Shown in pieces: positions 1 to 7,557 of a stretch of DNA of 16,003 bases (position 1 is the first letter of the stretch; each line of letters opens with the position of its first letter). Where the stretch lies: assembly GCA_002338445.1 (NCBI GenBank), contig DDII01000082.1, forward strand, positions 1-16,003, given 5' to 3'. The notes beneath the pieces were generated by a model that saw only the letters and a program-made list of their open reading frames with translations, did no database searches and was not told where the DNA came from. Both the position numbers and the translations under genes were made by a program. Source of the stretch: Cellvibrionales bacterium UBA1854. GTDB taxonomy: Bacteria; Pseudomonadota; Gammaproteobacteria; Pseudomonadales; Porticoccaceae.

Positions 1-669
1 AGTCTTGCAGATTTCTTTATATCTATCCATGCCGATGCATTTTCTAGTCCCGCGGCCTATGGAGCTTCTGTTTATGCCTTATCAACTAAAGGAGCTACTA
101 GCGAGGCTGCCAGGTATCTTGCATCTAAAGAGAATCGTGCTGATCTCATTGGGGGTGCGGTGTCGTTGAGTCTGGGAGATAAGCCAGATGCTCTTGCTGA
201 GGTTCTGTTAGATCTATCAATGACTGCGACTTTAAGTAGTAGTCTAGCCGCGGGTGAATATGTGCTGAAAAATATTGATGGACTTGCGAGGTTACACAAA
301 AAACGCGTGGAGCAGGCCGGATTTTTGGTTCTTAAATCACCAGATATCCCCTCTCTACTTATCGAAGCTGGATTTATTTCAAATCCACGGGAGGCAAAAC
401 TTCTCTCCAGTGCGACTTACCAACAGAAGATGGCAAGGGCTATTTATTCGGGCATGGTTCAATATTACTTAGACAATCCACCTCCGGGAACATCTTTAGC
501 GTTCAATAAAACTGAACGTTTAAAAACACATATTGTTCTAAAAGGTGATACGCTTTCTCAAATTGCGCAAAAGTATAGAACCTCTGTAGATACTTTATTG
601 CATTATAACAATTTATCTTCAAAACAAATTAAAGTCGGTCAAAGGATTTCATTACCACCTCCTAAATAG
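1..669 (+). CDS. amiB: N-acetylmuramoyl-L-alanine amidase, AmiB type, C-terminal part (5' end outside window)
   Basis: The frame is open from base 1, so the gene begins upstream and 222 residues are visible. The product should cleave the amide bond between N-acetylmuramic acid and the stem peptide in the periplasm during daughter-cell separation. Visible parts: the end of a zinc-dependent Amidase_3 domain, with the SIHADA zinc-histidine motif at visible residues 8–13 and the catalytic-glutamate motif IEAGFISN at 121–128 (Glu122). A single C-terminal LysM peptidoglycan-binding repeat follows at about 177–219 (GDTLSQIAQKY, then a VGQRISLP end). The LysM tail and the mutL gene 12 bases downstream match the amiB–mutL arrangement of gammaproteobacteria. 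The N-terminal AMIN domain and signal peptide cannot be seen. An internal ATG at 160 is not the true start, because conserved amidase sequence lies upstream of it. Confidence 0.95.
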   Translation, partial: SLADFFISIHADAFSSPAAYGASVYALSTKGATSEAARYLASKENRADLIGGAVSLSLGDKPDALAEVLLDLSMTATLSSSLAAGEYVLKNIDGLARLHKKRVEQAGFLVLKSPDIPSLLIEAGFISNPREAKLLSSATYQQKMARAIYSGMVQYYLDNPPPGTSLAFNKTERLKTHIVLKGDTLSQIAQKYRTSVDTLLHYNNLSSKQIKVGQRISLPPPK

Positions 670-681
670 CGGTCTAAAATA

Positions 682-2493
682 ATGGGAAAAATTCGTGTTT
701 TAAGCACACAATTGGCGAACCAAATAGCTGCTGGGGAGGTTGTAGATCGGCCTTTTTCTGTGGTGAAGGAGCTTGTAGAAAATAGCTTAGATGCTGGGGC
801 GACACATATACATGTTGAGGTGAAAAAAGGTGGGATGAATCTTTTGAAAGTTCGTGATGACGGAGCGGGTATTCCATCAGATGAGATAATCCTAGCTTTA
901 AATCGGCACTCTACCAGCAAAGTTTATGATTTAGAAGATCTAAACTCTATAAGGACTTTGGGATTTCGCGGTGAAGCTTTATCAAGCATAGCATCTGTTT
1001 CGCAATTAACATTGATATCTAGGCACTCTGAATCTGCATGGCTTGCAAAGTCAGAGGGCTGCGATACCAATGTGAGTTTACGTCCGGCAGCACATCCAAA
1101 GGGAACCACGGTTGAGGTCAGAGAATTATTTTACAATACTCCCGCAAGACGAAAGTTTTTGCGCTCTGAAGCTACGGAATACAACAATATCAGCTCATGT
1201 ATAAAGAGGTTAGCTCTCAGTCGCTTTGATGTAAAGTTCGCGCTGACGAATAATGATCGATTGAGGCTGAACCTTGATGCGGCGAGTTGTTATTTAAATG
1301 AGCTAGAGAGACTCCGGGTGATATGTGGGAATACTTTTGTAGACAACGCCATTTACCTTGATAATCAAAGCGCAAAGTTAAGAGTGAAAGGATGGATTTC
1401 TTCACCCACTTTTTCTAGAGGTCAATCTGATTTGCAATATCTTTACGTCAATGGAAGATATGTGAAGGATAAAACCATCTCTTATGCAATAAGGCAAGCA
1501 TATCAGGATGTGTTGTACAAGGGACGACATCCGGCCTTCGTGTTGTATCTAGAAACTGATTTAAAAGATGTTGATGTGAATGTGCATCCGACCAAACATG
1601 AAGTTAGATTTAGGGATAGCAAAATAATCCATCGCTTTGTTTACACTGCAATAAATTCTGCAATTGCGAAGGAGTATCTAAAAAATGACAATTTTAGAGA
1701 TACGGAGGTTAACCATGTCTCGGGACATCAACTTAAAAAAGGAAATATGTCTACCGGAGAAATGTTTCCTTCTCATCGTTTCTTCCAGAGGGCAGATCGC
1801 AACATCGGAGGACAAAAATCAGAAATTGTTGCTTTAAAATCAGGGTCTGCCGAATTTTCCAATGATCAGAAAATTAGCAATATTGCAGACACAGATGGCT
1901 GCGAGCCAATCCCACCACTAGGATTTGCAGTAGCACAATTGAGATATGCCTATATTCTAGCAGAAAATTCGACTGGACTAGTGGTGGTAGATTCCCATGC
2001 TGCCCACGAAAGAATAATTTACGAGGAATTGAAGCGCACCTACGAGGAACAAGGACTGGTTTCTCAACCTCTTTTAGTGCCGCAAGGAGTTCTAGTAAGT
2101 GAAACTGAAGCTGATTTGGGAGAGCGTCTAAAGGAAGAGTTAAAGAAACTTGGATTAATTTTTGATAGGACTTCGTCAGAGTCGTTACTGGTAAGGGAAA
2201 TTCCGGCTATTCTGAGGGGGTCGGATACAGAGCAACTCCTTCGAGACATTTTAGCTGATGTGATTCAAAATGATATCTCAAATCGAATAAGCAGCGAGAT
2301 CCACCTTATCTTGGCCACAATGGCTTGCCATGGATCAGTGAGAGCGAATAGAAAGCTTACCTTGTCGGAAATGAATGCTCTTCTCCGGCAAATGGAAGAA
2401 ACAGAACGAATTAATCAGTGCAATCATGGTCGACCAACTTGGACCGAGTTTCCTATCGAGGATATTGATAAATATTTTATGCGGGGTCGTTAA
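682..2493 (+). CDS. mutL: DNA mismatch repair protein MutL, with endonuclease motif
   Basis: MutL is the ATP-driven matchmaker of mismatch repair, linking MutS at a mismatch to strand incision. The 603-residue length is normal. The GHKL ATPase motifs are intact: ELVENSLDAGA at 30–40 (general base Glu30, Mg-binding Asn34), DDGAGI at 59–64, GFRGEALSSI at 94–103, and the ATP-contacting Lys305 in VHPTKHEVRF. A variable linker covers roughly 330–410. The C-terminal dimerisation domain carries DSHAAHERIIYE at 437–448, which fits the metal-binding endonuclease pattern DxHA(x2)E(x4)E. The two supporting motifs are also present: ACHGSVRA at 548–555 and CNHGRPT at 580–586. E. coli MutL lacks the endonuclease motif and relies on MutH; Pseudomonas-type MutL keeps it. 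So this protein probably nicks DNA itself. No strong ribosome binding site is visible. The start is supported by the conserved N-terminal sequence. Confidence 0.97.
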   Translation: MGKIRVLSTQLANQIAAGEVVDRPFSVVKELVENSLDAGATHIHVEVKKGGMNLLKVRDDGAGIPSDEIILALNRHSTSKVYDLEDLNSIRTLGFRGEALSSIASVSQLTLISRHSESAWLAKSEGCDTNVSLRPAAHPKGTTVEVRELFYNTPARRKFLRSEATEYNNISSCIKRLALSRFDVKFALTNNDRLRLNLDAASCYLNELERLRVICGNTFVDNAIYLDNQSAKLRVKGWISSPTFSRGQSDLQYLYVNGRYVKDKTISYAIRQAYQDVLYKGRHPAFVLYLETDLKDVDVNVHPTKHEVRFRDSKIIHRFVYTAINSAIAKEYLKNDNFRDTEVNHVSGHQLKKGNMSTGEMFPSHRFFQRADRNIGGQKSEIVALKSGSAEFSNDQKISNIADTDGCEPIPPLGFAVAQLRYAYILAENSTGLVVVDSHAAHERIIYEELKRTYEEQGLVSQPLLVPQGVLVSETEADLGERLKEELKKLGLIFDRTSSESLLVREIPAILRGSDTEQLLRDILADVIQNDISNRISSEIHLILATMACHGSVRANRKLTLSEMNALLRQMEETERINQCNHGRPTWTEFPIEDIDKYFMRGR

Positions 2494-2496
2494 GTT

Positions 2497-3471
2497 TTGA
2501 GAGCAACAAATTTTGCGCGTCGAAATACAAGATTCCCGCTTGTTATTTTGATGGGCCCGACCGCAATTGGTAAAACTGAGTTAGCACTCTCAATTTGCCG
2601 TCATTTGCCGGTCGAAATTGTAAGTGTGGACTCCGCTCAAGTATATCGTCACTTAGACATAGGCACCGCTAAGCCGTCCAAAGCTATTTTAGAAGAGGTA
2701 CCACATTGGCTAATAGATGTTGCGGATCCCAACGATATTTATAACGCAGCAAGGTTTGTGAGCGACGCTAATCATGCGATACAAAGAATTCGGCAGAAAG
2801 GGAAAATTCCTCTCTTGGTGGGTGGCAGTATGATGTATTTCAATGTGCTAATAAATGGGTTGTCTAATTTGCCGCCTGCCAGCCCGGCAGTTCGAGAAAG
2901 GTTGAATCGACAGATTGAGTTGGAGGGGCTGCAAAGTTTACACGATCGCCTTAAAAGGATTGATGTGCATACTGCATCTCGTTTGCATCCTAATCAGAGA
3001 CAACGAGTAATCCGCGCCCTGGAGGTATTTGAATTAACCGGTACGCCCCTATCTAAGTTACAAGCTCAAAAAAGTTTCATTAACTGTTCTCATCCGTTGG
3101 AAATTTACCAAATTGGACTCTGGCCTTCTGATCGAACATTGCTACATCGACGAATTGAAGAGCGTTTTGAATCTATGTTAAAACGAGGATTCTGTGATGA
3201 GGTAAAGACTCTGTGCGCCCGTGGGGATTTACATCCTGAGTTTCCTGCCATTAGAGCAGTTGGATACAGACAAATATGGGGATTTCTTAAAGGTGCATAC
3301 GACCTAGAAACGGCTAAAAATTTGAGTATTTTTGCTTCTAGGCAGCTAGCCAAAAGACAACTAACCTGGATGCGACGTTGGTCAGACCTTGATATTGTGC
3401 ATGTTGATCCAATGAGAGATGGAGAAAAAGAGAAAAAAAATATTTTGAATCGCTTGAAAAAACGCGTGTAA
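2497..3471 (+). CDS. miaA: tRNA dimethylallyltransferase (TTG start)
   Basis: MiaA transfers a dimethylallyl group from DMAPP to N6 of adenosine 37 in tRNAs reading codons that begin with U. The protein has 324 residues, close to the family norm of about 310–320. Visible motifs: the P-loop GPTAIGKT at 20–27, the catalytic Asp45 in SVDSAQVYRHLDIGTAKP, the GGSMMYF segment near 109–115, QRQRVIRALEVF in the tRNA-binding insertion, and the C-terminal stretches IRAVGYRQIWGFL and RQLAKRQLTWMRRW. The only in-frame ATG near the N-terminus (2551) lies inside the P-loop, so it would remove the strand leading into it. The TTG at 2497, three bases after the mutL stop, is therefore the likely start. A GGGG at 2483–2486 may act as a weak ribosome binding site. 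The near-overlap suggests co-translation with mutL. Hfq follows after 114 bases. Confidence 0.95.
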   Translation: MRATNFARRNTRFPLVILMGPTAIGKTELALSICRHLPVEIVSVDSAQVYRHLDIGTAKPSKAILEEVPHWLIDVADPNDIYNAARFVSDANHAIQRIRQKGKIPLLVGGSMMYFNVLINGLSNLPPASPAVRERLNRQIELEGLQSLHDRLKRIDVHTASRLHPNQRQRVIRALEVFELTGTPLSKLQAQKSFINCSHPLEIYQIGLWPSDRTLLHRRIEERFESMLKRGFCDEVKTLCARGDLHPEFPAIRAVGYRQIWGFLKGAYDLETAKNLSIFASRQLAKRQLTWMRRWSDLDIVHVDPMRDGEKEKKNILNRLKKRV

Positions 3472-3486
3472 AACCCCATCTTATCC

Positions 3487-3492
3487 TATAAT
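3487..3492 (+). promoter_or_regulatory. Candidate -10 box of an hfq promoter
   Basis: A perfect TATAAT lies in the miaA–hfq gap, 94 bases before the hfq ATG. The region 17 bases upstream has no good -35 match; a TTGAAA at 3454–3459 lies 27 bases away, which is too far. Hfq is known to have its own promoters in and after miaA in E. coli. The assignment here rests on the single hexamer and the position. Confidence 0.3.
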
Positions 3493-3545
3493 AGATAATC
3501 TGTTGATATATGAATTCTTATTGGGTTGATTCAATAGTTGTTAAG

Positions 3546-3560
3546 ACGCTTTAAAAGCGT
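3546..3560 (+). promoter_or_regulatory. Perfect inverted repeat in the hfq 5' leader
   Basis: ACGCTTT and AAAGCGT flank a single central A, giving a 15-base palindrome that ends 25 bases before the hfq ATG and just upstream of its ribosome binding site. It could form a short hairpin in the leader or be an operator. It is not followed by a U-run, so it does not look like a terminator. Hfq is known to repress its own mRNA through leader structures in E. coli; whether this palindrome serves that purpose is a guess. Confidence 0.35.
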
Positions 3561-3585
3561 GCTAACGGTTTTAGGAGACTGAATA

Positions 3586-3882
3586 ATGTCCAAGGGACAC
3601 AACTTACAAGATCCGTTTCTTAATGTGCTAAGGAAAGAGAAAGTCGCTGTGTCGATATTCCTCGTTAATGGTATCAAGCTCCAAGGGCAAATCGAGTCTT
3701 TTGACCAATTTGTGGTTCTATTAAAGAATACAGTTAGTCAGATGGTATACAAGCACGCAATTTCTACGGTGGTGCCATCCCGAGCGGTAAAGCTCCCCTT
3801 GCCGAGCCCGGGGTCCTCTGTAACCAACGAGGGCCGCGGCGACCTAGGAAATACGCAAACATTCTCTGAAGACGATTTCTAA
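3586..3882 (+). CDS. hfq: RNA chaperone Hfq
   Basis: Hfq forms a hexameric Sm-like ring that pairs small RNAs with their mRNA targets. The 98-residue product holds the full Sm core: Sm1 around VSIFLVNGIKLQGQIESFDQF (residues 22–42) and the Sm2 signature YKHAIS at 55–60, with Gln8, Phe42, Lys56 and His57 of the proximal uridine-binding face in place. The N-terminus MSKGHNLQDP is close to the Pseudomonas type. The lateral rim reads RKEK (16–19), a conservative change from the RRER of E. coli. The tail after residue 66 is flexible and rich in Pro, Gly and Ser, and it ends in the acidic SEDDF, a feature thought to help RNA release in E. coli Hfq. A TAGGAG ribosome binding site lies about 9 bases before the ATG. 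HflX follows after six bases, as in most gammaproteobacteria. Confidence 0.98.
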   Translation: MSKGHNLQDPFLNVLRKEKVAVSIFLVNGIKLQGQIESFDQFVVLLKNTVSQMVYKHAISTVVPSRAVKLPLPSPGSSVTNEGRGDLGNTQTFSEDDF

Positions 3883-3888
3883 TAAAAT

Positions 3889-5184
3889 ATGCTGTTTTTT
3901 GGGCGACCCATTAGCGGAGAACGAATTTTAATGGTGAGCTTGAGAATGCATTCCGACGCTTGGGCAGAGGAAACCTCTGAGTTTGAGGAGTTGGTGGCCT
4001 CCACCGGTGGGAGCGCAGTTGGCCTGGTCACGGGCTATCGGAAAGCTCCGCATGCAAGATTTTTTTTAGGTAGGGGAAAATTAGAAGAAGTCGCATCGCT
4101 CAGACTCGAGAAAGGTGTGAACTTGATAATTTTTAATCACAATTTATCAGCGAGTCAAGAACGAAATCTTGAGGAAAAATTAAAGTGCAAAGTTTTGGAT
4201 CGAACCGGACTGATACTTGAAATATTCGCGCAGCGAGCCCGGACACACGAGGGTAAGTTGCAAGTAGAATTGGCTCAGTTAAAGCACCTTTCGACACGCC
4301 TAATACGTGGCTGGACGCATCTTGAAAGACAGAAAGGTGGTATCGGTTTGCGTGGCCCGGGGGAGAAGCAATTAGAATCTGATAGAAGGTTGATAAGATC
4401 TCGCATCTCCAGCGTTAGAAATAGTTTGTTAAAAATACGACAGCAAAGATCTCTTGGGCGACAGGCTAGGCTCAAATTGAATACCAGAACCATATCGTTA
4501 GTAGGTTATACTAATGTAGGGAAATCAACCATATTTAACATTTTGACTAAAAGCGGAGTTTATGCTGCGGACAAGGTTTTTGCGACATTAGACCCGACAA
4601 TACGCCGGGGCAAGGTTGAGAAAATTAGAAACACGGTTTTCTCTGATACAGTGGGGTTTATAAGGCGTCTCCCTCACAGCCTAATAGAGGCATTTCAGGG
4701 CACATTGGAAGAAATCCGAGGTGCTTCATTGCTTCTTCATGTGATCGATGCCTCAGCGAAAGATGTTGAGTCAATGAAACACAGCGTAGATATCGTTTTG
4801 AAAGAAATTGGTGCAAATGAAATTCCCGTGTTAACCGTGTACAACAAAGTAGATTTGCTGGTCCATTGCGAATGTCGAATAGACAGAGATGCAGACGGTT
4901 TTCCCAGAGCTGTGTGGGTATCCGCAGAAACAGGCGAGGGAATAACCTTGTTAGTTGATGCGATTGTGGAATGTAGTGAGGATGGCTCATTTACAGGAAA
5001 ACTCAGTTTGCCTCCGGCACTCGCATCGTTAAGAGCTGAGCTCTATAATTGTGGAGCGGTAACGAAAGAGAGTGTTGATAATAGAGGCGTCTCTGTAGTG
5101 GACGTCAGAATGAATAGAATTGAGTATGCTCGCGTTTCAAAGCGTTATAAAGAATTCGCTGACATTTTTACCATGGCGAGTTAG
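3889..5184 (+). CDS. hflX: GTPase HflX
   Basis: HflX is a ribosome-binding GTPase that splits stalled 70S ribosomes under stress. The 431-residue protein has the HflX N-terminal domain with the family stretch TGYRKAPHARFFLGRGK, a coiled linker with GGIGLRGPGEKQLESDRR, and a G domain. G-domain motifs are G1 GYTNVGKST at 206–214, G3 DTVG at 253–256 and G4 NKVD at 319–322. The ATG at 3889 is preferred because the N-terminal FGRPISGERILMVSL resembles the start of Pseudomonas HflX. No strong ribosome binding site is seen and the gene starts six bases after hfq, so translation probably depends on hfq. The name comes from its place in the hfl locus; it is not part of the HflKC membrane complex. Confidence 0.96.
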   Translation: MLFFGRPISGERILMVSLRMHSDAWAEETSEFEELVASTGGSAVGLVTGYRKAPHARFFLGRGKLEEVASLRLEKGVNLIIFNHNLSASQERNLEEKLKCKVLDRTGLILEIFAQRARTHEGKLQVELAQLKHLSTRLIRGWTHLERQKGGIGLRGPGEKQLESDRRLIRSRISSVRNSLLKIRQQRSLGRQARLKLNTRTISLVGYTNVGKSTIFNILTKSGVYAADKVFATLDPTIRRGKVEKIRNTVFSDTVGFIRRLPHSLIEAFQGTLEEIRGASLLLHVIDASAKDVESMKHSVDIVLKEIGANEIPVLTVYNKVDLLVHCECRIDRDADGFPRAVWVSAETGEGITLLVDAIVECSEDGSFTGKLSLPPALASLRAELYNCGAVTKESVDNRGVSVVDVRMNRIEYARVSKRYKEFADIFTMAS

Positions 5185-5258
5185 ATGAGTATCTTGAAGA
5201 ATTGTATAGAGTAACTGGGTGGATTATCAATTAAGGCCAACTTAATAAAGTGTGCAAT

Positions 5259-5263
5259 AGGGG
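5259..5263 (+). promoter_or_regulatory. Ribosome binding site of hflK
   Basis: AGGGG lies six bases before the ATG at 5270. It selects that ATG over the out-of-frame ATG at 5275. The 85-base gap between hflX and hflK holds no clear terminator. Confidence 0.6.
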
Positions 5264-5269
5264 TGATTT

Positions 5270-6400
5270 ATGGCATGGAATGATCAAGGTGGGGGAAAAG
5301 ATCCGTGGGGAGGAAATCGCGGTGGTGATGCACCTCCTGATATTGATGAGGCGCTGAGAAAATTGAAGGAAAAATTTTCAAGTTTTGGCGGTGGTGGCTC
5401 TGGAGGCGGTAGTTTTGGGACAGGTGGCAAATCATTAGCAACTGCTGCACTTACCATCCTTCTGCTTCTTTGGGCAATGCTGGGGGCTTACCAAATAGAT
5501 GAAAAAGAGCAGGCTATTGTTTTGCGTCTAGGAAAATACAGTGAGACTGTTGGTCCCGGCTTGCATTGGAATCCACCTTTGATTGACTCGGTAGAAATTG
5601 AAAGAGTCACTGAGGAGAGGCAGTACTCTGCGAGAGGATTGATGTTGACTGAGGATGAAAATATCGCAGAACTAACGCTCACAGTTCAATATAATATTTC
5701 TGATGTGAAGGCATTTGTCCTGAATATCAAAGATCCAGAGACAACGCTCCAGCAAGCGACCGATAGTGCTCTCAGGCATGTAGTGGGTAGCTCTGGACTT
5801 GATGATGTAATTTCTACTGGACGAGAGCAGATTGCGATAGCTACCGCGGAGAAGCTCCAGGACTACTTAAATGTGTATGATAGTGGAATTAATGTTGTGA
5901 AAATAAATATTGAAGAGGCTAGACCACCTACACAAGTTCAAGAGGCATATGATGATGTGATAGAGGCGCGAGAAGACTTGGAGCGTTACATCAACGACGC
6001 CCAAGCATATTCAAATGGCATCATTCCCCAAGCTCGCGGTGAAGCACAGCGCCTAAGAGAGGAGGCTGAGGCATACAAATCGCAGGTAGTGTCAAAAGCT
6101 GAGGGTGAAACCGAGCGCTTTGTGGCATTACTTACAGAATACAAAAAGGCTCCTGTTGTGACGCGGGAACGACTTTACATCGATGCCATGGAAGAGGTTA
6201 TGACGCAAACAAGTAAGGTGCTGATTGATTCGAAGGGGGGTAACAACATGCTCTATTTGCCTCTGGATCAATTAATGAGGAGTAGAAGTATTTCTCGCGA
6301 AACGAGTAATTTAGATGCAGTTGATGTTGATAGAGTGGCTGACCAAGTCTTAGACAGAATTCAGAGAAACAGCACCAGGCAAGGAGAGGGGCGGAGATGA
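5270..6400 (+). CDS. hflK: FtsH protease modulator HflK (SPFH/prohibitin family)
   Basis: HflK and HflC form a large membrane assembly with a periplasmic SPFH dome that encloses FtsH and limits its access to membrane substrates. The 376-residue product has a cytoplasmic N-terminus rich in glycine (about residues 7–53, with GGGGSGGGSFGTGG). One transmembrane helix follows at about 55–75 (LATAALTILLLLWAM), then the SPFH domain starting with the family stretch EQAIVLRLGKYSETVGPGLHWNPP. A long helical region rich in Ala, Glu and Arg covers about 225–290. Length and layout match the family. The stop overlaps the hflC start as ATGA, so the two subunits are translationally coupled, which fits their equal stoichiometry. 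Confidence 0.97.
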   Translation: MAWNDQGGGKDPWGGNRGGDAPPDIDEALRKLKEKFSSFGGGGSGGGSFGTGGKSLATAALTILLLLWAMLGAYQIDEKEQAIVLRLGKYSETVGPGLHWNPPLIDSVEIERVTEERQYSARGLMLTEDENIAELTLTVQYNISDVKAFVLNIKDPETTLQQATDSALRHVVGSSGLDDVISTGREQIAIATAEKLQDYLNVYDSGINVVKINIEEARPPTQVQEAYDDVIEAREDLERYINDAQAYSNGIIPQARGEAQRLREEAEAYKSQVVSKAEGETERFVALLTEYKKAPVVTRERLYIDAMEEVMTQTSKVLIDSKGGNNMLYLPLDQLMRSRSISRETSNLDAVDVDRVADQVLDRIQRNSTRQGEGRR

Positions 6401-7266
6401 ATAAATTAGTAGGAATATCACTGACGTTTGCCGGACTTGTAGTCATAGCGGCGAGTAGTTTGTTTGTGGTCACTGAGTTTGAGCGCGGAGTGAAGCTAAG
6501 GTTCGGCAAATTAGTGGATGATGACCTTAGTCCAGGGCTCCATGTTAAGTTGCCTTTAGCCGAGCAGGTGCGTATTTTCGATGGACGAATTCTTACAGTT
6601 GATGCGCAACCTGCAAGTTTCTTTACGATTGAGAAGAAAAGGTTGATTGTTGACTCATACGCTAAATGGCGCATTCAAGATGTAGGAACATATTACAAAG
6701 CGACGGGCGGTGTAGAGTCCATTGCGCAGAATAGGCTTGCTAACCGTGTAAATAATGGTTTGAGGAACCAGTTTGGTACTCGAACTTTAAAGGAAGTGGT
6801 TTCAGGTGAGCGAGAATTGCTGATGAGAAATATTACACAGGGTCTCAATGAAACTGTATTGCAGAGCCTCGGTATAGAGGTAGTCGATGTGAGAGTCAAG
6901 CGGATTGATTTACCCTCAGAAGTTAGCAATCAAGTGTATAGACGAATGACTGCTGAACGGACGAAGGAGGCAACCGAACTGAGATCTACTGGGAAAGAGC
7001 GCGCCGAAAAGATACGAGCTTCAGCAGATAGAGAGCGCACTATTGAACTCGCAAATGCTTATAGAGATGCAGAGCAGTTGCGCGGTCAGGGGGATGCTGA
7101 AGCTGCATCAATTTATGCTAATGCTTTTAGTCGAGACGAAGAATTTTATGCATTTATCAGAAGCCTCAATGCGTACAGATCGGCTTTCGCAAACAAAGGG
7201 GATATTATGTTGGTTGAGCCGACCAGCGAGTTCTTTCGATACCTCAAACAACCTGATGGATCTTAA
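6397..7266 (+). CDS. hflC: FtsH protease modulator HflC (SPFH/prohibitin family)
   Basis: HflC is the partner subunit of HflK. The 289-residue protein begins with one membrane-spanning helix at about 5–25 (VGISLTFAGLVVIAASSLFVV), which also serves as an uncleaved signal anchor. The SPFH domain follows (FERGVKLRFGKLVDDDLSPGLHVKLP), then FGTRTLKEVVSGERE and the helical segment with MTAERTKEATELRSTGKERAEKI near 185–210. A GGAG ribosome binding site sits inside the end of hflK. The C-terminus (ANKGDIMLVEPTSEFFRYL) matches the conserved end of the family, so the gene is complete. In most relatives a small yjeT-type gene or hisZ follows; here a 291-base gap with a probable yjeT remnant comes first. 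Confidence 0.97.
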   Translation: MNKLVGISLTFAGLVVIAASSLFVVTEFERGVKLRFGKLVDDDLSPGLHVKLPLAEQVRIFDGRILTVDAQPASFFTIEKKRLIVDSYAKWRIQDVGTYYKATGGVESIAQNRLANRVNNGLRNQFGTRTLKEVVSGERELLMRNITQGLNETVLQSLGIEVVDVRVKRIDLPSEVSNQVYRRMTAERTKEATELRSTGKERAEKIRASADRERTIELANAYRDAEQLRGQGDAEAASIYANAFSRDEEFYAFIRSLNAYRSAFANKGDIMLVEPTSEFFRYLKQPDGS

Positions 7267-7385
7267 AGGAGTAGGAGTACGTCCTCGCCTTCATCATGCA
7301 TCAGCGAGCACATTAAGGCCTTGGTATGCCAGATAACTGTAGCAAATCATTACGTGACGCGTAAAAAAGGTAGAAATCATGCCTC

Positions 7386-7536
7386 ATGAACAGTAACCGC
7401 ACAGGGACTTTTATTTTTATTGGAGGATATTCCCCTTTTTTTATGGGCAAGGTTGAGCCGACAGGGGTGAAATGTTCGGTTCATCGAGCATTCTGATTGG
7501 ATCTGGGTTGCTTGTGTTCTTTCGATGAAGTCATGC
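7386..7536 (+). pseudogene. Probable remnant of the small membrane-protein gene yjeT (DUF2065)
   Basis: The 291-base gap between hflC and hisZ has no intact gene. In many gammaproteobacteria this exact place holds yjeT, encoding a two-helix membrane protein of about 60 residues. In frame with base 7408 the sequence reads GLLFLLEDIPLFF, like the first helix and its Glu in DUF2065 proteins. In another frame from about 7471 it reads MFGSSSILIGSGLLVFFR and stops at 7536, like the second helix and the C-terminus. Only about 14 codons separate the two parts, against roughly 30 in intact members, so a deletion with frame change is implied. The match is from memory of the family and is modest; the coordinates are approximate. 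The alternative is a chance hydrophobic stretch in a spacer. Confidence 0.4.
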
Positions 7537-7557
7537 CGCTGATGGAGGAGATGATAG

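Noticed and set aside
6198..6674. 158-codon minus-strand frame across the hflK–hflC junction.
   Set aside because: Both plus-strand genes are clearly conserved here; the antisense frame has no family features.
7043..7336. 97-codon plus-strand frame overlapping the end of hflC.
   Set aside because: Most of it is an alternative frame inside conserved hflC sequence and the remaining tail is not recognisable.
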